64,000 nucleotides of DNA from Rugalucina vietnamica (Eukaryota; Mollusca; Bivalvia; Lucinida; Lucinidae): assembly GCA_964017185.1 (NCBI GenBank), contig OZ024883.1, forward strand, positions 2,976,001 through 3,040,000, read 5' to 3'. The number at the start of each line of letters is the position of its first letter. The stretch's first letter is position 1. Below the pieces are notes generated by a model. The model had not been told where the DNA came from. It saw only the letters and a program-made list of their open reading frames with translations, and made no database searches. Shown here in pieces: positions 22,971 through 33,600 of the stretch. The translations under genes and the position numbers were made by a program.

Positions 22971-24602
22971 AGTACCACACATTTATCACGAAGAACGCAC
23001 CATCATTTAGACAAGCTGAATTATTATTCAATTAAATTCTATTACGCGATGCGCTGTTCTGTTCTGATCCGTTCTATTTAATTCTCTGACGTATCATTTA
23101 TCCATATCTCCTTCCGCTCGGGGCTTCGATATCGTGGCGCCATTATTCGAAGAAACCACAAACATTCGAAATGTGTAGTATGCATATTAGAATGCTGACC
23201 ATGTTTATCCAATTACCTATTTGGAATATTAGAGTTAATGTGTGTCTTACAGTATATATACTGACCCTTCTATTGCAGTTGTCTTTGAACTTCTGGTCTA
23301 CATTAAATGTCAGTTTCCGCACTATCATCTTCTAACATGAAAAATAAGTCAATGGTTTGGAAATCACCTCGGCGATTAGTCCAGTTATATTACCTACCGG
23401 TGCACTGTCTTATCTGCGCTGACCTCTGAACTCCGGTTGTGCTTTAGTTTCACTCGCTGTTCCTCCGGCCAAAGTTTGGACCAGGGAAAGAATCGGCAAT
23501 TGTTATCTACCTTCCCGACCGATGTGTTCGAGCTAACCTCACAGTCTTCTGGGAATTAGGTACACTGTAAGTAACTCTTTCTCTACGTCCGCAACACCAG
23601 GTACTTATTGACAGTCATCAGTAGCGGTAGCCGAAGCTTTAAAACCAAACAATACAGTCTATAGTACTTTGCAAAAGTGATTCTATCGTTTATTGGATTA
23701 TTGGACCATTCTGGTGAAAGCACCAAAGGACTGTCATTATAGGAATTAGGTCACAATTACTTCCCCTGAACGGTATACTTCCACAAAAAAATAGTTCCCC
23801 TATTTATTGGGATGTACAGTTGACAAATCATGTTGAATTGCTGCTTATGTCAGTTTGGTTAGAGTATAATTGTCTAAGCTTTCAGGAAATATCTGGTAAT
23901 TTCAGGTGTTTAACCAAACCACCCCTTATGCTTGAACAAAAGTACTGGCATACAGTGCAGACTTAGAGAAAATCTTCAGAACAAAGTCAGTATAGAATAT
24001 TGGGGCAAAACAAATGACTAAACTATTGATAAAATTAATTGTGGTCTGGGTCCTGCTATACTAGATTATCGCTGCAGTGGGTAATCTTCAATATCCCACA
24101 TTATACAACATCTATGGGTTTAGGAAACGTGAAAGCCAATAGAAAGATACATTGCTTTATTCCAGAATCCTAAATTCGAAAAAAATAAAATCGCAAATCT
24201 ACGAACCAGTGAAAGCATTCAGTCATTAAGAATGAGCTTGTCTCTGGTAATGTTATAACTGTTATAAAATATTAAATTTTAACGTTCAGTCTATTTTGAA
24301 AATTACAAAACAGATCAAGCACTAATTGCAGTCATATTTTAATATGTACAGCATCCCATAGAAATTGTTATCATCATAATTGTGTAACCGTTTGAAGATG
24401 TTCCCTGGTGAACAATACTTGTAACAAAATGATTAAAATACAAGCAATTAGCAAAGCCGCTATGAATACAGATAATAAATTATTAATATTTCTAACAATA
24501 GTTCACTAAACGGACTAATTAAGGACTTTTGAAAAGCGCATTGTCCCGGAAAATCTATGTTTCTGACTAATTATTATCGCAGATGACAGAATGGGGAACA
24601 AT
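22971..24602. other. No recognised feature
   Basis: AT-rich intergenic-looking DNA. No frame above 61 codons and no repeat family seen elsewhere in the window. Confidence 0.5.
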
Positions 24603-24856
24603 GAATACCCCCTTAAACCCCAATTTTATATAGTAAAACTGGGGTTTGCAGGGGTATACCTATTTTTCTTATTTTTGCTTCAAAACATAGATTGTGGGTA
24701 CTCGTTAGAACCGCCTCGGCGAGGCGGTTCTAACGTGTACCCACAATCTATGTTTTGAGCAAAAATAAGAAAAATATCGAAATTTTTCTGATGAAATTTT
24801 CAATTTTTATAGGTGAAAAAAATCTCTATATAGTGCATGGACAAGTTTTCGTAATG
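24603..24856 (+). mobile_element. Family E MITE
   Basis: Contains the family core hairpin: GTTAGAACCGCCTCG and its inverted copy, flanked by inverted arms (ACATAGATTGTGGGTAC, ATTTTTCTTATTTTTGCT). It ends GTTTTCGTAATG. The first 20 bases are replaced compared with the copy at 43297. Confidence 0.75.
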
Positions 24857-25927
24857 AGACAGAATAATTCATAATACTATCTGTTTTGAGGCTTAAAAAA
24901 CGATATACATGAAACATTGAACATAAAGTACTCAAAAGTCAAATTGAAAGGTACAAGTAGGCAAAGATCAGGAAAAGGCGCAATCAGAGAAAGATTCCCA
25001 CTCCAAAAACCGATGTGGGAAAAAACCAAACTAACAATCAGGTACTTATACCATGAAAACATATCGTAAGCCGAATGAGCAGCTATTTTCCCAATAGGTG
25101 GCCCCTCAGTTACATTAACTTAACTAAAAATATGAAAACATACATAAGCCGCCAACATGTATGCACAAACATTTTAAACACCAAGACATAAAACAAAAAG
25201 AACCACCACAGAAGTATCGACTTGGAACGATCAGTAACACAAAGTTACTGGCGGGCTTAAATCGATTTTATATGGCCATAACCTAACCCTCATCTTCTGC
25301 AGTGGTTCATAACATTTAGTTACTTCTTCGGTCCTCGTGGTGAATCCCTAACTAGTCAATGAATCATCAAGAACAAACAAATAAATCATGATAAACATCC
25401 GGATGAATAAAAAAAAACCAGGAATCACAGAATCAGTTAGCTGCCCGACGATGGAGATCCCTGGGTGCCGAATAACTTACTTACTCCGGAGCAAAAGAAA
25501 AACATCAGTTGGACCCCGGTGGGCCAAGCAATAGACAAGAAGCTCTGATCCCAACCAACTAAAATGAATAGCTTTAAGTCGGGGCCATCATAGAGTCTGA
25601 CGCCCCACCCACCGGCGTGCAATTAAAGAAGGCAGCATAATTATAAAACCATGATTGGGTTAAAAACTAAGCATACAGACTGTCGCATAACATTCAAGTT
25701 ACAACCTATACGTTTGTAACGTGTAATGATTTTTCTCAACTGAAAAGAAAAATCATTACTTCTTATAAGTTTCTTAAATTTGTAAACCAAGTCACCATAA
25801 AATTCTGGTTCCGAAAGGCCCTCATTTAAAAGCGTCTTTAAACCAGCATTATATTTTGAAATCGATTCATGGTGTCTACGATAAAATTAGGAAAGGTTTT
25901 TCGAAGTTTATGATACCGATAGCCCTG

Positions 25928-26335
25928 TTATGGACGTTTGGCCGTTAAACATTTATTTCGAGCGTTGAAGTCTGTAACATGATTGCAGACTCTAGCAAAC
26001 CTAATAAGTTGCGAAATGTATACACCATAAGAAGCACGACGAGGAACGTCACCATCCAAAAACGGAAAATTTACTATATCGAAATCAAAGTCATCGCGTT
26101 TATTATAAATTTTAGAAGAAACAAATCCATTTGCAACAGAAGGATGTAGATCTAAAAAGGGGGCTTCGGTATCCGAGATATTGGCTTTGTTCAACTGTAG
26201 TTCAGGTGAATAAATTTGATTAACCATACCTTCAAAATAAGGGTTGTCAATGTTCAAAAGGTCATCGAGGTACCTAGAAGTGGAATTAAAAGCCTCGATA
26301 ACATCAACTTGATTATCATGGTTAAGAGAATCCAT
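25928..26335 (-). pseudogene. Reverse transcriptase core fragment (RT-X)
   Basis: A 135-codon open frame from the palm region of a retroelement RT. Near its start it has STSRYLDDLLNIDN (YxDD, the catalytic motif C). Next come IYSPELQLNKAN, TEAPFLDLH, KIYNKRDDFDFDIVNFPFLD and YGVYISQLIRFARV, a layout typical of short-thumb RTs in which a FLDL block follows the catalytic motif. Just upstream, in another frame, LYRQIVGIPM-TNCAPL is the motif preceding YxDD in this family. The frame is a relic within a larger non-autonomous copy; expression as a protein is unlikely. The first Met is arbitrary. Confidence 0.7.
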
Positions 26336-26428
26336 GAAATCTCTTTCATAGCTGTATAGAGAAATAAATCAGCTTCGAGAGGTGCGCAATTTGTACTCAT
26401 CGGAATGCCAACAATTTGTCTGTATAAC

Positions 26429-27052
26429 AGCTAGGGATAATTCTCAAATACGGAGACAATCTCCATATCGGGGGATTGTCTCCGTTTTAGGAGACAATAT
26501 ATGTTAAAAAATTGTTACATTGCCAAAAAATAAGATGTCCCTCGATCGGGGGAATGTCTCCCGTTTTGGAGACATACTTGTCTCCGATTCTGGGGACATC
26601 CTCCCTATCGGGAGACAGTATGAAAAAATGTCATATTTTAGGCATTTTCAGACTGTCTTGCGCATTTTACTACAAAAAAAGCGCATGTTAAAACAAGTTG
26701 GGAAGACACCAGTCCATCAAGACCTAAATTTAATCCGTTGCATCAAAGAAATTCACCGTTGCGATAAGTACAGAGATATGGGACAGACTCTGGTATAGTC
26801 ACTAGATTAAAGACTTGGAAGAATTGTTTATTTTCTTCGTGATTTTATTGTTAAGCATGGTTATTTTTACGATAAATTTTCAATCCGAAGGCATGAGCTT
26901 TGATCTGAAACTTTTTATTTAGGTCATTTCCTGTCTCCCGATCGGGGGACAAAATTTTAACACATAATGTATAAATTGATCAAAATGCATTAGACTCTAT
27001 GGCAGTGTCTCCCGATCGAGAGAATGTCTCCATTTTTGAGAATTATCCCCAG
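26429..27052. mobile_element. 624-bp element with 9-bp target duplication, nested in RT-X
   Basis: CTGTATAAC at 26420-26428 is repeated at 27053-27061; the family RT sequence needs it only once. The ends are inverted: CTAGGGATAATTCTCAAA on the left and the complement of TTTGAGAATTATCCCCAG on the right. The interior holds at least six inverted or direct versions of TGTCTCCCGATCGGGGGACA-like sequence (26450-26610, 26930-26950, 27005-27030). No coding capacity; the frame at 26520-26798 lies across these repeats. A 9-bp duplication is typical of Mutator-like elements; this assignment is inference. Confidence 0.7.
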
Positions 27053-27350
27053 CTGTATAACTTGGTCCCAAATCTAATGTAAATATTATCCAGGAAATTG
27101 TCAATGTCAAATGCAGAATTAAATGAATGACTTCAAACATCCGACCATGGAGGACCTCTTATCACCTTACAGTGCCAGTTCTTTCTGCAGATTAACGAAA
27201 GAGTGGTTCATTAAGACTTTAGTCTAGTCAATAAACACTGGTGTCACTTTTGCTTCTGTAGAATTCGAATTTTTATGAGTTTTTATGAGTTCCAAAACAC
27301 AAGCTCGGAACTTCAGAACTTTAAATATAAAATGTATTTGCATGCTTCTA

Positions 27351-28485
27351 TCAACGCCATCTCTAGACAAAGCAACAGCTTATTATTTGCGCGGTCATCG
27401 GGAGAGTGTTCCCATCATGATACTGAAGTTTCTATAACATACCACCAGTGAGTAGGCCGACAGATGACAACAGTATTTGTGTTTATATCATTTTCTTTTT
27501 CCCAAAGAAGACTTCCCACAGTGTCAACGATGGTATCACACAGCTCTGTTATCGTTCATAGAATATATGAAAATACCAGAACATGGACCAGATTTAAGCT
27601 TTCTTTGAAATGATTTGATTGATAGTATCGAAAATTGTGGTATACTTAGTAACCTGAAAAGACATACATGTAGACCCAATGTGATTTATGAAACATGACT
27701 TATCAAAGGAGGTGGGGTGAGTGCATGTCTTTCTCTTTTTTTTTCTTTCTCTATATACTATATACTCGCGGACATTCTATGCAGGTGCGTTAGCCTAACT
27801 TACAGAGATGTTGATAACAAATAGAGTAAAAGAAGTGACAAAACTTAAATGCAATTGAAACAGTAAAGACACACTGCAACAGCGGGAAAGACTTCAATGT
27901 GTAAAAGATGTCACGTTTAAGAAAATATCGAGCTCTAGACAATGGTATTTTAAAAATAAGCAATGGCGATGCATTGGTACTGTACAATCAGAAAAAATAC
28001 TATAAGTACTAGAGCAAAATACAAACAACCCAAATGAGCTATTCTTTCACAAAATTGTAGACAATCAGCAACAAACCACCAAAGGCATATCACTCCAACA
28101 GAAAAATACGCCAAAGGAAGCAGGACCAATAACAGACGGTGTATTTCATCTTATCGGTCATTATGTACACCTGAAAAGTATATTACGTTTTAATCATTAC
28201 AAAGCATGACGCTCCTATGGTATTATTAATTTCAGATTTCTCGCATTTTTCCTATATGTGTGGGGTTGGGTTAATGAAAGAGTTGATCACAAAGTGTCAG
28301 GAGGAACGCCAACACATTTCGTGCTAATCACATCTTCTTCATTTGAAAGACGGAACCCTATAGTGTTTGTGATGGTATCACGTTGTTCTGTTATCGTTCA
28401 CATACAATACGCAAAATACCAGAAAGTGAAAATGTTTCTTCTTTTTATTTTTCTTATATTTATATGTTTTGCAGATTCTGTAACT
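27351..28485. other. No recognised feature
   Basis: AT-rich DNA. The 88-codon frame at 28258-28524 runs into MITE G and is not supported. Confidence 0.45.
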
Positions 28486-28719
28486 GAGCCGCCGCATGGG
28501 AAAACGAACAATCCGCATATTTGAAAACAAAGGCGCAGATCAGCTTCGCAGTTATTGCGAAGCTGGTCTGCGCCTTTGTTTTTGCTACACGGATAGTAAA
28601 ATTCCTCTTCTTCTTAAATCCGAAATTTCAAGCTTCTAATCTTCTTCTGTGACTGTACAGTCCGGTTTGTGTCGAACCTGGTCAGAACCCAGATAGTTGG
28701 TTTACTCATGCAGCGGCTC
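28486..28719 (+). mobile_element. Family G palindromic MITE
   Basis: Termini GAGCCGCCGCATGGG and the inverted GGCTC end. The central hairpin has arms GGCGCAGATCAGCTTCGC, followed by CCTTTGTTTTTGCTAC and GTGACTGTACAGTCCGGTTT. Target duplication not clean in this copy (AACT versus TAAT). Confidence 0.75.
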
Positions 28720-29064
28720 TAATCTTTTATTCAGGTGGTCGTAATTTTCTTACGCTCAGTATTCATCTTTTAATAAAAAATACTGGACGCCCGTGTAGGC
28801 ACAAAATACATAAACACATGTTCTAATGAAAATTCTCTTATCACTTTTTTCACATTTCAAAACAAGGTTTCGTCTTGTAGGCCCATATATACATGCATTT
28901 AACTGCTAGTTTAAATAATGTCTTAAAAGGTTTGCCTAACCAATGAGTAAACCTTCTTCGTCTTCGACTGGAGCTGATAGCCACATGTCAATGCATGTAT
29001 CAGAAACTCAATACAAACACCATCATAACGGCAATTTGCCCATGCAATTGACAGATTTTTCAGC

Positions 29065-29227
29065 TATAAAAATTGAAAATAGTTTTCAATATTTTTGGTT
29101 AAAATATTGATTGCGGGTACACGTTAGAATCGTCTCGCTGAGGCTGTTCTATTGAGAAACTATTTTAGATCAAAAATAAGAAAAACGCATACCCCTTTAT
29201 ACGTTTCATAGACATGTTTTCCTGATG
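29065..29227 (-). mobile_element. Family E MITE, degraded
   Basis: ATTGATTGCGGGTACACGTTAGAATCG-like core, AAAAATAAGAAAAACGCATA and terminus TTTTCCTGATG match family E; one half is mostly lost. Confidence 0.5.
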
Positions 29228-29311
29228 ATGCTCGTCACTCTAGAATGCATCAACATTCATTGTACCGCCAAACGTAACGGTAAATGCATGTTTTACATCC
29301 TCGCTAGATAT

Positions 29312-29545
29312 GAGCCGCCTCATGGGAAAACCGACAATATGCATAGGCAAAAACAAAGACGCAGATCAGCTTCGCGGTAACCGCGAAGCTGATCAGCGCC
29401 TTTGTTTTCGCTACTCGGATAGTACAGTTCCTCCTCTACTTAACTCCAAAATTTCAAGCTTCTAATCATCTTCTGTGCTTGTACAGCCCGGTTTGTGTCG
29501 GACCTGTTCGGAAACCACATTGTTGGTTTTCCCACGAGGCGGCTC
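29312..29545 (+). mobile_element. Family G MITE at the 3' end of the cGLR gene
   Basis: 234 bp, GAGCCGCCTCATGGGAAAAC to GAGGCGGCTC, with the perfect central hairpin (CAGATCAGCTTCGCGGTAAC and complement). Flanked by a 4-bp duplication ATAT (29308-29311 and 29546-29549). Its right terminus, read on the minus strand, provides the GA of the TGA that now ends the neighbouring Mab-21/cGLR frame. Confidence 0.85.
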
Positions 29546-31132
29546 ATATTTTATCTAATTCCTTCAAGTAATCGTTTGAAAACTCTATCCATTTTTGAAC
29601 ATTGTCGTCGTTGACTTTTGAAATTTCTTCTGCAATCATATCTTGTAGTTCTGCAACTGTACATTTTGCGCGGTCATTGCTGGCAATGTCAATAGCTAGA
29701 TCGATCAAAAGAGCGAATTTCAATTTGGCAAACTCCTCTTGTACTTTACTCTTGATCGGTCTGTTTAGCATAGAACAGAAGTGCTTCACAATCTCTATAT
29801 CGGAAGCAAAGAAATGATCTTGTAACTGAAATCCCATCACCGATACGTCACTGTTTCCATCCACAGTTACGTCAGTTGTTGGAATATCATCAAGCAATGA
29901 GTCTAATTGTGCGAACGCTTTTTCGTTTGGGTGAGTGATGCATCCAAAATATTTTGTCGATTGCCGAATGATCTTCACCACAGGAAGAGGGTCTCGGACA
30001 ACCTCTTTGAGTTTTCCAGAGGCCACATTTAAAATGGCCTTTGGAACATGGTCAACCATGTTATTTTCTGGAATAATGTAATTTCGAACGACACCTGCTT
30101 TCAAATTATCGGCAAGATCGGACAGTAGTTGTAGAGCATACAAGCCAATGTTCTCGTACTTCATTACACGACTGCCCTGCGATTCACAAAACCAGAACAT
30201 TTGAGTTTTCAAACAGTATGACGAGACTTTGTCTATACCTACTAAGGCTGTTTTAAACAGCATCTTCGCAAGAATGTAACTCCCTCTTTGTGCGTACGTG
30301 AAGCTGTGAGCCAGTTCCTTTTCTACAGATGCGAATGAATATCTCCACTCTTGCTCTGGATTTGGACTTAAAGCTGGTGCAACTGCGACAACGTAACAGT
30401 CTGTAGTTCTGAGCTTAGCTTGAACTTCCCTGACGAAGAAAGCCGTCAGCCACCATCGGCCACGACTTACACTTGATGGACAAAACAACATCCACTTCTG
30501 CTCCCGTCTGTGCGATACTCCCGGGATGCACTTGAATCTTTGTGCAGGAAATGGCCGGTCCATGTACGTAAGCTGTAACATCAATCAGGTCTGCCTTGTT
30601 GTCTTTATACAGACCAGGAATAATCAACTCTTTGTAAGGAATACTCATAGATCCTGTCAAATCTCCGTCATGGAAAATGTTTATCTTCCCCGAACAGTCC
30701 TCATCGAACCGCAACCCGACGAACTTTCCGCTACTCACTGACTTCAGAATGACTAGCCTCGCGAATTTCTAAAATCTCCACCAGTTCAGTAGATTTTGTA
30801 GAGCCTATTTCCGCTGTACATTCCTCGGTAATCACCGGCAAGCTTGGATCAACGACTAGATATCGCCTCAAAACGGGCATTGCGTCGTAGTCCGATTTAG
30901 AAACAAACGCGTCCCCAACATCTATGGATGTTATGGTAACGGACAATCCCTCGTGCTGACTCCCGATATACACAATGTCCGTGACCTCGTTCGGGAGAAT
31001 CCGCTCCCTTTGACTGGAAATCTCTTCACAATAAATCCTTAGTTTATACGATCTCCTCACTATAGGCAAGGGTAGCAGACGTTTAAGCATATGGTGATAT
31101 ATTTTCGGAGTGGTTTTGTTTCTGTCCTCCAT
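29544..31132 (-). pseudogene. Mab-21/cGAS-like receptor (cGLR) gene, frame-split
   Basis: A minus-strand single-exon-looking gene of the Mab-21/cGAS nucleotidyltransferase family. Such receptors sense cytosolic nucleic acid and make cyclic-dinucleotide messengers for STING. Block 1 (31132-30731, real ATG) has IGSQHEGL (GS motif, residues 57-58) and SKSDYDAM (first two metal-binding acids, 81 and 83). Block 2 (to 30415) has VHGPAIS and EVDVVLSIKCKSWP (third acid, then the Mab-21 signature). Block 3 (from about 30434 to 29544) has WRYSFASVEKEL, QRGSYILAKMLF and SSYCLKTQMFW of the helical domain, and a 150-residue tail. The blocks lie in three different frames, with switches near 30740 and 30435. 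No plausible intron fits either join, so this is a young pseudogene or assembly indels. All catalytic positions look retained. The present stop comes from a MITE; before insertion the frame ran on for 22 codons to a TAG at 29242-29240. A mariner-like element begins 42 bp upstream of the ATG. Confidence 0.85.
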
Positions 31133-31174
31133 GCTTCCGTTACGTTAAAATGTTCAGTAACGCATACACATTTA

Positions 31175-32106
31175 CGTAGGTCATTCAAAAAGTAATGCAA
31201 TATGTAGCGTATTTTTGTGTATTTTTATGTGACAGAGGTAATGTTTTTAATTTCTGTAAGTTTGATTCAATCTGCATTCAGGAAAATAAACATCAACTAA
31301 ATCGGACCATACACTTTATGTTGCTTAGCAACCATAGAATGGCAGCGAAGGTGTCGTGGCCGCCAAAACCACCTTTCAAAAATTAAATAAATCAACATAA
31401 AGCTTTGGTGTTTCTTTGGTGGTGTTTTAAATAGCTATCTATATACATATTTGTGTAATGTCACCTTAGCCAGAACTTTCTATAAAACTACAATGTTCAT
31501 ACGGCCCCACGCGTGTCAACTGTTGCTTAGCAATGCCAAAACCTATGCGATTTCGATTTTATGCATTTTCCATAGATTTTGGTTGCTAGGCAACGAAATA
31601 TGTTATCTGAGAATTGCATTTTGTAGCAAGTAGTCTACAAAGCGTCAATGGCAGATACAAATAGGCGTATAAATATTCGATTTAACAAACTAGATGTCAA
31701 ATTGTAGCAGAAATTGTATCTCTACCCACATTTTTCACCCTTCGATCGAGAAATTTTAGTCATTTTTTCAACTTTGATTGGGTGTCATTTAAGATATATC
31801 AATCAGATTGCATTATCTTGAACTTTAAATGCAACTATTTTAAGTTCGGTGTCAGAAAATAAAGTGAATACGTTTATTTTGGTTTTCCTGTCACCATGGC
31901 AACGGTTTTAAAAGTCATGGTCAAGTGCCTTTACACAGTGTTCTATTGTTGCTAGGCAACAGGAAGTAAAGCATGTGACTCAGATGTTGAACTGTCTCGC
32001 AGAGGGCGAATTGAATTTATGTTTCAAGAAAGCTAAATCAAACTTAAATAACGTGTTCAAACAAAAAATTATGGCCAATATTGCATTACTTATTGAATGA
32101 CCCTCG
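31175..32106. mobile_element. Mariner-like non-autonomous element (932 bp)
   Basis: TIRs of about 29 bp (left TCATTCAAAAAGTAATGCAA after CGTAGG; right, inverted, TCATTCAATAAGTAATGCAA after CGAGGG), flanked by TA (31173-31174, 32107-32108). The ends resemble mariner termini. No transposase frame. It contains five RFX/X-box-like words: 31320-31333, 31522-31534, 31582-31594, 31890-31903 (GTCACCATGGCAAC, a full consensus match) and 31948-31960 (GTTGCTAGGCAAC). Confidence 0.8.
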
Positions 32107-33221
32107 TATGTAGGAAAAACTGTAACACAGCATATCGCTAATAAAGATATTAAGTAAGCCTTACAGTCTATAAGAGTACTGACTCGCGAATTTAAAACAA
32201 AACTCGCTAATAATTCGAAAATAGAAAAATCGCGAAATAAAAGTCACGCGAAAATTTCTGAATTTGCAGTATTACACCTGATTGATTTCAGTTGTTGACT
32301 CTTACCAGTAACTGTAGGAAACATATATTTTTATAGATAATAGTTGTTATATGGCAAAAACGTGTACAGGTACCATTTTTTATTATAGACAACTAATTTT
32401 ATTAAAGTTTGGTCAAGTGTGCAAAACCAATTTTATTCTAAGACCAATTATCGATGATTTCCATCCCAATTCGAGGAATTATCACACTAATTGTTTATCA
32501 AAACAGAAGGAGTAGACTTTTATCTCAGTTCGTTCTTTGTTAATGTATTTACCATTTGTTTGTTCAGAATAACCCATACAGGCCTGGCGTCCTAATTATG
32601 AGCCTTGGGCAAACAACATAGCCACAGATGAAAACGCGGCGTCTCATCTGTGGCTATGTTGTTTGTTTACCAGAGTTTCGCCGAAAATGAACTTAAATAA
32701 AATCTTACCACTGATTCCCCTTCAAAATAAATTTGGACATGTCCAAATGGTTGGCTGGGCGAGTCGAAACCACCAGAAATGGTCTAATCGGCTTGTGCGG
32801 TTTCGATTTGCTTGTCTTTCCTCTCTCGAGCCTACATCAACGCTATTACAATTCTTAAATTAGGCGTTTGATCAGCATTGACGCCTGGCACGCTCTGTCT
32901 CTAACAATGCGTACGCCAATTACACCCAAACATAAGTTTTCATAACTTCAAAGCAACTGTTTTGAGATTTTTTGTTCCGGAGTGAATTGGGTGCTTTTAT
33001 GGTTTTTGTCATAACTTCATTAGGAAAGGATGATTTTCTTCTTTTAATTACGACAGTTGACTGTATATCTCAAATGAAATAACCATCTTCTGTTCTTCAA
33101 AGCAGAGATCATACCAGGTTTATCTATTAAAGAACTAGTAGACACGCTACGAATTGTCTGGGTATCTTTTTATTTACCTATTGAACCCAACAAAACCGAA
33201 ATCTTATCGTTTTGACCAGTT
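32107..33221. other. Unassigned DNA with one perfect hairpin
   Basis: No coding signal. 32611-32664 is a hairpin with perfect 21-bp arms (AAACAACATAGCCACAGATG...). See noticed_but_rejected for the microRNA idea. Confidence 0.5.
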
Positions 33222-33383
33222 ATCAGGATTACATGACCGTGTAATATACATGTATACCCCCTTATACCACCCCCCCCCCCCACACACACTTTAAATAGCA
33301 AAACTGGGTATGCAGGGGTATATATATTTTTCTTATTTTTGCTCTAAAACATAGATTGTGAGTACTCGTTAAAACCGCCTCAG
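33222..33383 (+). mobile_element. Family E MITE, left half
   Basis: ATCAGGATTACATGACCGTG start, a C-tract inside ATACCCCCTTATACC, and the arm up to CTCGTTAAAACCGCCTCAG. The right half is missing and repeat F follows directly. Confidence 0.65.
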
Positions 33384-33600
33384 AGTCTAGCTGCATGTAG
33401 TCTATCAATGATTTTTCTCCAATCTCCAATCGTCTTGGCTGAGTTTTACAAATCAAGCCCCATCTATAGACTAGTTTAGAAATCGAGCCCCATCTATAGA
33501 CTAGACTTGCCACAGAGATGGAAAAAAAAATGAAAACGAAAATTACGAAAGGCGTACTTCTTTATTTCTAAGCCATGGGCAAGGCTACTGACGGACTTGC
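33384..33600 (+). repeat. Repeat F copy 1
   Basis: Shares with 61412-61565 the ordered blocks AGTCTATCAATGA, CAATCGTCTTGGCTG, CGAGCCCCATCTATAGACTA, AAAATTACGAAAGGCGT and TATTTCTAAGCC-TGGGCAAGGC. Here a 30-bp part (GAGCCCCATCTATAGACTAG) is doubled. In both places it lies just right of a family E MITE. Confidence 0.65.

Larger units (their letters stand above)
24946..27350 (-). mobile_element. RT-X retroelement, longest copy (5'-truncated)
   Basis: The minus-strand copy that defines the family in this window. From its 3' end (AAAGGTACAAGTAGGCAAAG) it has about 650 bp of 3' UTR, the end of the RT frame (25600-25925), the RT core (25928-26428) and, beyond a nested 624-bp insertion, the more N-terminal RT part (27062 to about 27350). 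Known RT features visible are a GIPM motif and a YLDD motif (catalytic aspartates). There are no LTRs, protease or integrase. Similar RTs are known to me from molluscs and amphioxus. Whether the clade is Penelope-like or another non-LTR group I cannot decide. The 5' part is missing and the copy is not intact. Confidence 0.6.

Noticed and set aside
26520-26798. 92-codon gene
   Set aside because: Lies in the nested 9-bp-duplication element over its palindromic repeats; no motif.
32611-32664. MicroRNA precursor
   Set aside because: Arms are perfectly complementary over 21 bp with a short loop, unlike animal pre-miRNA with bulges, and no flanking stem is seen. Small-RNA reads would be needed.
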